Shown here: positions 16,515 through 24,625 of the stretch, in pieces
Position numbering within the stretch: the stretch's first letter is position 1
Layout: each line of letters starts with the position of its first letter
NCBI RefSeq assembly: GCF_014268785.2
Contig: NZ_JABWRD020000003.1
Location: 744,001-808,000 of the forward strand
DNA: 64,000 nucleotides
Source: Pseudomonas shirazensis
Lineage (GTDB): Bacteria; Pseudomonadota; Gammaproteobacteria; Pseudomonadales; Pseudomonadaceae
Direction: 5' to 3'
Position numbers and translations under genes: made by a program
Notes under the pieces: model-generated
The model's database searches: none
What the model saw: the letters and a program-made list of their open reading frames with translations, nothing else
Told to the model about the DNA's origin: nothing

Positions 16515-18917
16515 ATGAAGTTCTCCTCGCGTTGCGTTCCCCTCTGGCTGGGTCTTGCCACCCTGTCCGGCGCCGTCGTTGCCCCGCTTGCCAGTGCTGC
16601 GGCGCAAGCACAGCTGTACGGCTTCGCCCAGCCCAGCCAGCCGTTGCCGGCGGCACTCAACGCCTTCAGCCGCACCACCGGCCAGAGCCTGGTCTATACC
16701 GTCGAGTTGCCCAAGTTGCAGGCTCCGGCCCTGAATGGTTCACTCAGCGCCGAACAGGCCTTGCAGCAACTGCTGGGCAATGCCGGCCTGAGCTGGCGGC
16801 GCGTAGACGCGCGCACCCTCACTCTGGAGCCGGTGGATACTTCCGGCGCGCTCAACCTGCAGGCGATCAACGTCAATTCGCAAAGCGACCTGTACAGCTA
16901 TCAACCCCCCGCCAACCCCTCGATCATGCGCGGCCAGGGCGCGGTGCAGGACATCCCCCACAGCATCAACGTGGTCCCGGCCCAGGTCATCCGCGACCAG
17001 GCGCCGCGTAACCTGGACGATGCCCTGGCCAACGTCAGCGGCATCACCCAGGGCAACAATTTCGGCGGCACTTCGGACACAGTGATGAAACGCGGTTTTG
17101 GCGACAACCGCGACGGCTCGATCATGCGCGACGGCATGCCGCTGGTGCAGGGGCGCAGCCTCAATGCCAGCACCGAGCGGGTCGAAGTGCTCAAGGGCCC
17201 GGCCTCGCTGCTGTACGGGATTCAGGATCCGGGCGGGGTGATCAACGTGGTCAGCAAGCGCCCGCAACTGGAGCAGTACAACGCCTTGAACCTGCGCGGC
17301 TCGACCTACGGCAGTGGCAAGAACGGCAGCGGCGGCGGCTTCGACAGTACCGGCGCGCTGGGCGACACGCCGCTGGCCTACCGGCTGATCATCGACCACG
17401 AAGACGAAGACTACTGGCGCAACTACGGCGTGCACCGCGAGTCGATGGTCGCGCCGTCGCTGGCCTGGTTGGGCGAGGATACGCAAGTGGTGCTGGCCTA
17501 CGAGCACCGCGAGTTTCTCTATCCGTTCGACCGCGGTACCGCCTTCGGCAGCAATGGCCACCCGTTGAATATCCCGGCAACCCGGCGTCTTGATGAGCCG
17601 TTCAACGACATGCAGGGGCGCAGCGACCTGTACCGGCTCGAGCTGGACCACCAGCTCAGCGACGACTGGAAGGTCCATGCCGGCTACAGCTTCAACCGCG
17701 AAACCTACGATGCCAGCCAGGTCCGCGTGACCGGCGTCAACGAGGCACGTGGCACCTTGACCCGGAGTATCGATGGCACCCACGGCGCGATGAGCCGCGA
17801 CCAGTTCGCCACCGTCAGCCTGAACGGCAACCTCGAATTGGCCGGGCTGCGCAATGACCTGCTGCTCGGCCTTGATCACGAAGACCGCAAGGTGTTTCGC
17901 GGCGACCTGATTCGCCAGACCAGCCGCTCGACCTTCAGCTACCAGAATCCGGTGTATGGCCAGGAGGTGGAAGGCAGCAACGTACGCGCCAGCGACAGCG
18001 ACCAGACCGACAAGCTGCGCACCGACTCGCTGTTCGTGCAGGACGCGCTGCACCTCGATGAAAACTGGATTCTGGTGGCCGGCGCGCGCTTCCAGCAGTA
18101 CGACCAGTACGCTGGCCGCGGCCGCCCGTTCAACGTCAACACCGACAGCAACGGCCAGACCTGGGTGCCGAATGCCGGCGTGGTGTACAAGGTCGATGAG
18201 CAGTTGTCGCTGTATGCCAGCTACAGCGAGTCGTTCAAGCCCAACTCGACCATCGCGCCGCTGAGCGTCGGCGGCGGTCAGACCCTGACGCTGGACGGCG
18301 GTGTTGCCCCGGAGGAGGGCAAGTCGTGGGAGCTGGGCGCCAAGCTGGACATGCCAGGGCAGTTGACCGGCAACATTGCTCTGTTCGACATCGCCAAGCG
18401 CAACGTGCTGGTCGCCGACGGTGACAGCAACCCAGGCACGATCATCTACAGCAACGCCGGTGAAGTTCGCTCGCGTGGGCTTGAGATGGACCTCAGCGGT
18501 CAGCTCAGCGAGCGCTGGAGCCTGATCGGTAGCTATGCCTTCACCGACGCCGAAGTGACCAAGGATCCAGAGCTCAAGGGCAAGCGTTTGCAGAACGTCG
18601 CGCGCAACAGTGGCTCGCTGTCGGCGGTGTATGACTACGGCAGCCTGTTCGGTGGCGACCGCCTGCGCCTGGGCGCTGGCGCTCGCTATGTCGGCGAGCG
18701 TGCCGGCAACGCGGCCAATGATTTCGACCTGCCGGCCTACACCGTGGCCGATGCCTTCGCCAGCTACGAAACCCAACTTGATGAGCACAAGGTGCGCCTG
18801 CAACTGAACGTGAAGAACCTGTTCGACAAGGTCTATTACAGCTCGGCAGTGAACCGTTACTTCGTTGCTGTTGGCGATACGCGCCAGGTCAGCCTGTCGA
18901 CCACCCTGGAGTTCTAA
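16515..18917 (+). CDS. TonB-dependent siderophore receptor with signalling domain
   Basis: An 800-residue outer-membrane receptor: signal peptide ending near ASAAAQA, STN signalling domain (about 35-110), plug with QDIPHSINVVPAQVIRDQAP, RVEVLKGPASLLYGIQDPGG and VINVVSKRP, barrel, and terminal F (LSTTLEF). The plug sequence places it among hydroxamate-type receptors (FoxA/FiuA/FpvA relatives); the exact siderophore cannot be read from sequence. I chose the ATG giving MKFSSRC because it provides a proper signal peptide; upstream in-frame starts at 16461 and 16485 exist. It lies 116 bp after fecR, and the stop overlaps the convergent AraC gene by 4 bp. Confidence 0.87.
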   Translation: MKFSSRCVPLWLGLATLSGAVVAPLASAAAQAQLYGFAQPSQPLPAALNAFSRTTGQSLVYTVELPKLQAPALNGSLSAEQALQQLLGNAGLSWRRVDARTLTLEPVDTSGALNLQAINVNSQSDLYSYQPPANPSIMRGQGAVQDIPHSINVVPAQVIRDQAPRNLDDALANVSGITQGNNFGGTSDTVMKRGFGDNRDGSIMRDGMPLVQGRSLNASTERVEVLKGPASLLYGIQDPGGVINVVSKRPQLEQYNALNLRGSTYGSGKNGSGGGFDSTGALGDTPLAYRLIIDHEDEDYWRNYGVHRESMVAPSLAWLGEDTQVVLAYEHREFLYPFDRGTAFGSNGHPLNIPATRRLDEPFNDMQGRSDLYRLELDHQLSDDWKVHAGYSFNRETYDASQVRVTGVNEARGTLTRSIDGTHGAMSRDQFATVSLNGNLELAGLRNDLLLGLDHEDRKVFRGDLIRQTSRSTFSYQNPVYGQEVEGSNVRASDSDQTDKLRTDSLFVQDALHLDENWILVAGARFQQYDQYAGRGRPFNVNTDSNGQTWVPNAGVVYKVDEQLSLYASYSESFKPNSTIAPLSVGGGQTLTLDGGVAPEEGKSWELGAKLDMPGQLTGNIALFDIAKRNVLVADGDSNPGTIIYSNAGEVRSRGLEMDLSGQLSERWSLIGSYAFTDAEVTKDPELKGKRLQNVARNSGSLSAVYDYGSLFGGDRLRLGAGARYVGERAGNAANDFDLPAYTVADAFASYETQLDEHKVRLQLNVKNLFDKVYYSSAVNRYFVAVGDTRQVSLSTTLEF

Positions 18918-19789
18918 CCGCGCCAGGCTGCCCGGTATTCGCCAGGCGTCGCCGCAAAGGCCTGACGGAAACGGTTGCTGAAGTGGCTGGCGCTGGCAAA
19001 ACCGCAGTGCAGGGCAATCTGCAGCAGGGGTTGTTGGCCGTGACGCAACATCTGGCAAGCACGCTGCAGGCGGCGGGCCAGCAGGTATTGATGCGGCGGC
19101 AGGCCGAAGCTTGCACGAAACATCCGCGCAAAGTGGTATTCGGAGAGGTTGCAGCGCAGCGCCAGCTCGCCGAGGCTGAGCGGCTGGTCCAGGTGCGCTT
19201 CGATGTACTCGGCCAGTTGCCGGCGCACACTTGGCGCCAGGCCGCCCTTGAGGCGTAAGCCCTGGCGCAGTCCGGCCTGGCTGAGCACCGCATGGTCGAC
19301 GATGGCATGCGCCAGGCTGCTCGCCAGCAGGCGTTCGCCGGGTTCGTCCCAGGCCATGCCGATCAGCTGGCGAAAGCGCTGCGCCTGCTCGCGGTCATCG
19401 ACGAAGGTCGCTTCGCGCAGCTGCATTTCCCGCGGTTCACGGTCGAGTAGGCGAATGCAGCCGAGGGCGAACTGTTCCTCGCTGATGTACAGGTGGGCCA
19501 GGCGGATCGAGCCGTTGACTACCCAGTTCGACTCGGAGCCAGCTGGCATGATGCACAGCTTGTCCGGGGCGCCCTTGTCCGAAGGGCGCTGACGGCGAAA
19601 GGTGCCGGTGCCGTCGCTGATGTAGCACGACAGCGTGTGGTGGCTCGGCGCCTGATAATCGCGGGCGTCGTCGCGGTTGCTCCACACCGCCGCCGACAGG
19701 CCGTCAGCCAGCTGCACGCTGTGCTCCAGGCGTGCGTTGGGCGCTGCATGCATGACGTTGAAGACTTGCAACTGGCTGAATGGGGTCAT
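18914..19789 (-). CDS. AraC-family transcriptional regulator
   Basis: A 291-residue regulator with an N-terminal sensing domain and two C-terminal helix-turn-helix motifs of the AraC type (LSLGELALRCNLSEYHFARM and LLQIALHCGFASASHFSNRF, then FRQAFAATPGEYR). It is divergent from the DMT exporter gene, which it may control. The frame stays open much further upstream, but those residues are proline/glutamine-rich antisense of the exporter; MTPFSQLQV is the sensible start. Effector unknown. Its 3' end overlaps the siderophore receptor stop, a convergent arrangement without a visible terminator. Confidence 0.87.
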   Translation of the reverse strand: MTPFSQLQVFNVMHAAPNARLEHSVQLADGLSAAVWSNRDDARDYQAPSHHTLSCYISDGTGTFRRQRPSDKGAPDKLCIMPAGSESNWVVNGSIRLAHLYISEEQFALGCIRLLDREPREMQLREATFVDDREQAQRFRQLIGMAWDEPGERLLASSLAHAIVDHAVLSQAGLRQGLRLKGGLAPSVRRQLAEYIEAHLDQPLSLGELALRCNLSEYHFARMFRASFGLPPHQYLLARRLQRACQMLRHGQQPLLQIALHCGFASASHFSNRFRQAFAATPGEYRAAWRG

Positions 19790-19933
19790 GGTGAAATCCT
19801 CTGATTGCCATCCTACTGCGCTGGCGCGCGGATGGCAGCCGCTGGCGAAGCAAAAGCGCAAGTTTGTGCAAGCGCCGCGAGCAGCCGAGCCGGACACTGC
19901 CTGCATCGTCATGCCTTGCCAGAGAGTCCCGCC

Positions 19934-20836
19934 ATGAACCTGTCGCTGTACCTGCTGACCGTACTCATCTGGGGTACCACCTGGATCGCCCTGAAACTGC
20001 AGCTGGGGGTGGTCGCCATCCCGGTATCGATCGTCTACCGCTTTGCCCTGGCCGGGTTGCTGCTGTTCGTCATCCTGATGCTCACCCGTCGCCTGCAACC
20101 GATGAACCGGCGCGGGCATCTGATCTGCCTGGCGCAGGGCTTGTGCCTGTTCTGCGTCAACTTCATGTGCTTTTTGACCGCCAGCCAATGGATCGCCAGC
20201 GGCCTGCTGGCGGTGGTGTTCTCCACGGCAACCCTGTGGAATGCGCTGAATGCGCGGATATTCTTCGGCCAGCGCATCGCCAGTAACGTGCTGGCCGGCG
20301 GCGCACTGGGGCTGCTCGGGCTGGGGCTGCTGTTTTCGCCAGAACTGAGTAGCCACGGCGCCAGCCGCGAAACCTTGTACGGCATCGGCCTGGCCTTGCT
20401 TGGCACGTTGTGTTTCTCGGCAGGCAACATGCTCTCGAGCATGCAGCAGAAAGCCGGGCTGCGGCCATTGACCACCAACGCCTGGGGCATGCTCTACGGT
20501 GCCGGGATGCTGGGAATGTACTGCGTGCTGCGCGGGATTCCGTTCGACATGGAGTGGAACAGCCGTTACATCGGCTCGCTGCTGTACCTGGTGATACCGG
20601 GTTCGGTGATCGCTTTTACCGCTTACCTGACGCTGGTTGGGCGCATAGGCCCGGAGCGGGCCGCATACAGCACGGTGCTGTTCCCGCTGGTAGCGTTGAA
20701 CGTGTCGGCATTTGCCGAAGGCTATCAATGGACCACGCCAGCGCTGTTGGGCCTGGTGGCGGTGATGGCAGGCAACGTGCTGGTGTTTCGCAAGCCCAAG
20801 GTCAAGCGGCCCGAAGCTGTAGCGGTGGCGCCGTAA
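19934..20836 (+). CDS. EamA/DMT-superfamily transporter
   Basis: A 300-residue inner-membrane protein with ten predicted helices in two EamA repeats. It opens with the typical VLIWGTTWIALKLQLG signature, and the second repeat begins near residue 148. Such proteins export amino acids or metabolites, or take up nucleotide sugars; substrate unknown. The start ATG at 19934 follows a purine-rich AGAGAG ribosome-binding site. It is divergent from the AraC regulator with 144 bp between starts. A GGGGCTGC hairpin follows the gene. Confidence 0.85.
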   Translation: MNLSLYLLTVLIWGTTWIALKLQLGVVAIPVSIVYRFALAGLLLFVILMLTRRLQPMNRRGHLICLAQGLCLFCVNFMCFLTASQWIASGLLAVVFSTATLWNALNARIFFGQRIASNVLAGGALGLLGLGLLFSPELSSHGASRETLYGIGLALLGTLCFSAGNMLSSMQQKAGLRPLTTNAWGMLYGAGMLGMYCVLRGIPFDMEWNSRYIGSLLYLVIPGSVIAFTAYLTLVGRIGPERAAYSTVLFPLVALNVSAFAEGYQWTTPALLGLVAVMAGNVLVFRKPKVKRPEAVAVAP

Positions 20837-20849
20837 ACTTTAGATCGCT

Positions 20850-20868
20850 GGGGCTGCAAAGCAGCCCC
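20850..20868. terminator. Hairpin between convergent genes
   Basis: GGGGCTGC-AAA-GCAGCCCC is a perfect 8-bp stem with a 3-base loop, placed between the convergent DMT exporter and hydroxyacid dehydrogenase genes. Neither side has a real T-run, so it is a probable but not textbook bidirectional terminator. Confidence 0.5.
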
Positions 20869-20881
20869 CTACGGTAGATGA

Positions 20882-21856
20882 TCAGCCCTTCCAAACCTGC
20901 GGATTGACCAAATCCCGCGGCCGCTCACCGAGCAGCGCCGAACGCAGGTTGTCCAGCGCGCGGTTGGCCATCGCCTCGCGAGTCTCGGCGGTGGCCGAGC
21001 CGATGTGCGGCAAGGTCAGCGCATTGGGCAGCCTGAACAACGGCGATTCAGCCAGCGGCTCATGCTCGTAGACGTCCAGGCCCGCGCCACGAATGGTCCC
21101 GGCCTGCAGCGCCTCGATCAGCGCCGCCTCATCCACCACCGGCCCGCGGGCGATGTTGATCAGGAACGCGCTGGGCTTCATCAGTCGCAGCTCGCGGGCG
21201 CCGATCAGCTTGCGCGTGGCCTCCGACAACGGCACCACCACGCAGACGAAGTCAGCTTCGGCCAGCAGTTGCTCGAGGCTGCGGTACTGCGCGCCGAGCT
21301 CTTGTTCCAGGGCCTGCTTGCGGCTGTTGCCGGCATACATGATCGACATGTTGAAACCGAAGCGGCCACGGCGGGCAATCGCCGCGCCGATATTGCCCAT
21401 GCCGATGATGCCGAGGGTCTTGCCATGTACGTCAGTGCCGAAGCGCTCCGGGCCGACCGTGGCTTTCCAGTTGCCGGCCTTGGTCCAGGCATCCAGCTCG
21501 GCGGTGCGTCGGGCGCAGCCCATGATCAGCGAGAAGCCGAGGTCGGCGGTGCTTTCGGTGAGCACGTCGGGGGTGTTGGTCAGGGCGATGCCGCGCTCGT
21601 TGAAGTAGTCGACGTCGTAGTTGTCGTAGCCGACCGACACGCTCGATACCACTTCCAGCTTGGCCGCGCCTTCCAGCTGCGCGCGGCCAAGCTTGCGCCC
21701 GGCGCCGATCAGGCCGTGGGCCTCTGGCAGTGCTTCGTTGAACTGGGCGCTGATGTCACCCAATTTGGGGTTGGGCACGATCACGTTGAAGTCGTGCTGC
21801 AGGCGCTCGGCCATGGCCGGGGTAATGCGGCTGAAGGCCAGGACGGTCTTTTTCAT
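20882..21856 (-). CDS. D-isomer 2-hydroxyacid dehydrogenase (glyoxylate/2-ketoaldonate reductase type)
   Basis: A 324-residue NAD(P)H-dependent reductase with the substrate-binding SVGYDNYDVDYFNERGI block, the Rossmann motif LGIIGMGNIGAAIARR, the active-site arginine in NIARGPVVDE, the glutamate in GLDVYEHEP and the histidine in LPHIGSAT. Sequence resemblance is closest to GhrB/TkrA enzymes that reduce glyoxylate, hydroxypyruvate and 2-keto-gluconate. I chose MKKTVLAF (21856), with AGAGAG upstream; the frame extends to 21937 but the extra 27 residues look non-coding. It is probably monocistronic. Confidence 0.85.
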   Translation of the reverse strand: MKKTVLAFSRITPAMAERLQHDFNVIVPNPKLGDISAQFNEALPEAHGLIGAGRKLGRAQLEGAAKLEVVSSVSVGYDNYDVDYFNERGIALTNTPDVLTESTADLGFSLIMGCARRTAELDAWTKAGNWKATVGPERFGTDVHGKTLGIIGMGNIGAAIARRGRFGFNMSIMYAGNSRKQALEQELGAQYRSLEQLLAEADFVCVVVPLSEATRKLIGARELRLMKPSAFLINIARGPVVDEAALIEALQAGTIRGAGLDVYEHEPLAESPLFRLPNALTLPHIGSATAETREAMANRALDNLRSALLGERPRDLVNPQVWKG

Positions 21857-21973
21857 CGGCAACTCTCTGCAAGGCGCTACGGGTATGCCGGCCTCGACGG
21901 CGTAGGTCGAGGCTGGCGCCAGAACAATGCATAGCAACCTACCATTGGTCCCGGCCCCAATGCAGCAGCTTTT

Positions 21974-22921
21974 TCAGTGGGCAACCAGCAGCTCGTGGGT
22001 TTTCAGGTCGGCTTCATGGGCGGCGAGGATCTCCGGCAGCGAGTTGCGCAGGTACTCGACCCAGGTCTTGATCTTGGCATCCAGGTATTGCCGGGACGGG
22101 TAGATCGCGTACAGGTTCAGCTCCTGCAGGCGGTAGTCCGGCATCACCCGCACCAGGCTGCCATCGCGCAGGCCATCGATGGCCGAGTAGATCGGCAGAA
22201 CGCCGACGCCCATACCCGAGCGGATCGCGGTCTTCATCGCATCGGCCGAGTTGACCTGAAACGGCGAGCTGTTGATGTTGACCAGCTCCTGGCCCTCAGG
22301 CCCGTCGAACAGCCATTTTTCCAGCGGAATGACCGGGCTGACCATGCGCAGGCAGGCGTGCTTGAGCAGATCGGCCGGCTTGTGCGCCATGCCGTGGCGG
22401 GCGACGTATTCCGGCGAGGCACAGACGATGCTGTAGGTGATGCCCAGACGCTGCGAGACGAAGCCGGAGTCGGGCAGCTCGCTGGCGAGCACGATCGACA
22501 CGTCGTAACCCTCGTCGAGCAGGTCCGGTACGCGGTTGGCCATGGTCAGGTCAAAGGTAACGTCCGGGTGGGTTTCGCGATAGCGAGCGATGGCATCGAC
22601 CACGAAGTGCTGGCCGACGCCGGTCATCGAGTGCACCTTCAACTGCCCGCCGGGCCGCGCATGGGCGTCGCTGGCTTCGGCTTCAGCTTCCTCGACATAG
22701 GTAAGGATCTGCTCGCAGCGCATCAGGTAGCGCTTGCCCGCTTCGGTCAGGGCAATGCGCCGGGTGGTCCGGTTGAGCAGGCGGGTTTGCAGATGGGCTT
22801 CCAGGTTGGAGACCGCTCGCGACACGTTGGCGGTGGTGGTATCCAGTTGCACAGCGGCGGCGGTGAAGCTGCCCAGCTGGGCCACGCAGCTGAACGCACG
22901 CATGTTTTGCAGGGTGTCCAT
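21974..22921 (-). CDS. LysR-family regulator divergent from the FUSC efflux operon
   Basis: A 315-residue LysR-type regulator: winged helix-turn-helix at residues 1-62 (AQLGSFTAAAVQLDTTTANVSRAV) and a PBP2-type effector domain from about residue 90. Of the CrgA/AaeR-like group judging from its length and C-terminal region. It is divergent from the outer-membrane factor gene that begins the AaeAB-like efflux operon, with 177 bp between starts, so it probably controls that operon. The gap contains the short palindrome ACGAATTCGT at 22964-22973 but no clear T-N11-A site. Confidence 0.87.
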   Translation of the reverse strand: MDTLQNMRAFSCVAQLGSFTAAAVQLDTTTANVSRAVSNLEAHLQTRLLNRTTRRIALTEAGKRYLMRCEQILTYVEEAEAEASDAHARPGGQLKVHSMTGVGQHFVVDAIARYRETHPDVTFDLTMANRVPDLLDEGYDVSIVLASELPDSGFVSQRLGITYSIVCASPEYVARHGMAHKPADLLKHACLRMVSPVIPLEKWLFDGPEGQELVNINSSPFQVNSADAMKTAIRSGMGVGVLPIYSAIDGLRDGSLVRVMPDYRLQELNLYAIYPSRQYLDAKIKTWVEYLRNSLPEILAAHEADLKTHELLVAH

Positions 22922-23098
22922 GGGTCACTCTCAAAATAGAGGCCGAAATTGTGACATGAAGTTACGAATTCGTTGCTTCGACCAAAGGCGGATTATCGCT
23001 GTTTTGGTAACAAAGATTCGCAGGTTTATGCGCTTATCGCCAGTCCGGCGGCCCCCTAGAATTGCCCGGCCTCATCCACTTCTCGGGAAATCGCAGCT

Positions 23099-24625
23099 GT
23101 GCCGCGTCGCATCATCGGAGCGCTGAATGCGCTCAGTGCCTGTGCCCTGAGCCTGACCTTGTCGGGCTGTATCGGAACCTGGGGCATCGCCCCGCAAACC
23201 CAGACGCTGCAAGCCAACACCCTGCTCACTGACCACGCCATCGCCGAGGCCGCCACGGACGCCCACTGGCCGCGCCAGCAGTGGTGGCGTGCCTATGGCG
23301 ATCGCCAGCTGGATCGCTGGCTGGAACTGGCCATAGCCGACAGCCCAAGCCTGGCCATGGCCGCCGCGCGGGTCCGCGAAGCGCGGGCGCTGGCCGGTGT
23401 CAGCGAAGCGGCCGAGCAGCTGCAGGGCAATGGTCAGGCGAACCTGAAACGGCACAACTGGCCGGAGGACCAGTTCTACGGCCCCGGTGCGCTGTCGGGT
23501 GCCAACACCTGGGACAACAGCGCTGGCCTTGGTTTGAGCTACGCGCTTGACCTGTGGGGCGGTGAGCGCAGTGCCAGCGAGCAGGCGCTCGACCTCGCGC
23601 ACATGAACGTGGCCGAAGCGCGCCAGGCCCAGCTCGAGCTGGAAAACAACCTGGTCAAGGTCTACATCCAGTTTGCCCTGCACTTTGCTCAGCGCGACAT
23701 CGTCCAGGCCGAGCTTGAGCAGCAGGAGCAGCTCGTGGTCCTGGCCAGGCGTCGCCTTGATGGCGGCATCGGGACCCACTTCGAAGTCAGCCAGGCCGAG
23801 GCGCCGCTGCCCGAAACCCACCGCCAGCTGGATGCAGTCAACGAGGCGATTGCCCTGGCGCGTAACCAGCTGGCAGCGTTGGCAGGCAAAGGCCCGGGCG
23901 AGGGCGTGCAGTTGCAGCGGCCGACCCTGGCCCTCGCTGCGCCGCTGCAATTGCCCTCGACACTGCCCGCCGAGCTGGTCGGCCAGCGCCCGGATGTAGT
24001 CGCCAGGCGGTGGCAGGTGGCGGCTCAGGCGCGCGGTATCGAAGTCGTCCACGCCAGCTTCATGCCCAATGTCGATCTGGTCGGCAGCCTAGGGTTCATG
24101 GCCACCGGCGGTGGTGCGCTGGCGTTTCTCAGCGGGCGCAAGTTCAACTACAACGTCGGCCCGGCGATCAGCCTGCCGGTGTTCGATGGCGGCCGCCTGC
24201 GGGCACAGCTGGGGGTCGCTTCGGCCGGTTATGACGTGGCGGTGGCGCGCTACAACCAGACGGTGGTCAGCGCGTTGAAAGGCATCTCCGACCAGTTGAT
24301 CCGCCGTGAGTCGATGCACGAGCAGGCGCACTTCGCCGAGCAGTCGGTGGCCGCCGCGCAGAAGACCTACGACATCGCCCTGGTGGCCTTCCAGCGCGGC
24401 CTGACCGACTACGTCAACGTGCTTAATGCGCAGACGTTGCTGTTTCGCCAGCAGCAGATTCAGCAGCAGGTACAGGCCGCGCGCCTGACTGCTCACGCCG
24501 AACTGGTCACGGCGTTGGGCGGCGGCTTGCAGGCCGGGGACGACGTGCCCGCGCCAGCGCAACAGGCCGCGCCGAAACCGCCGGCCAGCCTGGCCATAGT
24601 CGATCGTCTTGGCGACCGCCGATGA
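23099..24625 (+). CDS. NodT/OprM-family outer-membrane efflux lipoprotein
   Basis: A 508-residue outer-membrane factor of the TolC/OprM class: lipoprotein signal with LTLSGC (Cys24), then two OEP repeats rich in heptad coiled-coil sequence, with LVGQRPDVVARRWQVAAQAR in the middle. It forms the outer-membrane duct for the FUSC/adaptor pump downstream. It starts at a GTG; no stronger ATG lies near the lipobox. Its stop overlaps the FUSC gene start by 4 bp, supporting one operon. Confidence 0.88.
   Translation: MPRRIIGALNALSACALSLTLSGCIGTWGIAPQTQTLQANTLLTDHAIAEAATDAHWPRQQWWRAYGDRQLDRWLELAIADSPSLAMAAARVREARALAGVSEAAEQLQGNGQANLKRHNWPEDQFYGPGALSGANTWDNSAGLGLSYALDLWGGERSASEQALDLAHMNVAEARQAQLELENNLVKVYIQFALHFAQRDIVQAELEQQEQLVVLARRRLDGGIGTHFEVSQAEAPLPETHRQLDAVNEAIALARNQLAALAGKGPGEGVQLQRPTLALAAPLQLPSTLPAELVGQRPDVVARRWQVAAQARGIEVVHASFMPNVDLVGSLGFMATGGGALAFLSGRKFNYNVGPAISLPVFDGGRLRAQLGVASAGYDVAVARYNQTVVSALKGISDQLIRRESMHEQAHFAEQSVAAAQKTYDIALVAFQRGLTDYVNVLNAQTLLFRQQQIQQQVQAARLTAHAELVTALGGGLQAGDDVPAPAQQAAPKPPASLAIVDRLGDRR

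Noticed and set aside
16740-19058. A 772-codon minus-strand frame opposite the siderophore receptor
   Set aside because: It mirrors the receptor codons and has no recognisable domain or ribosome-binding site. The same applies to the long frames at 29560-31821 (minus), 35215-37122 (plus), 44370-46031 (plus) and 47633-49621 (plus).
19790-20728. N-terminal extension of the AraC regulator to a 604-residue protein
   Set aside because: The added 313 residues are antisense to the DMT exporter, rich in Q/H/R and without domain character. The normal 291-residue start has family sequence from its first residues.
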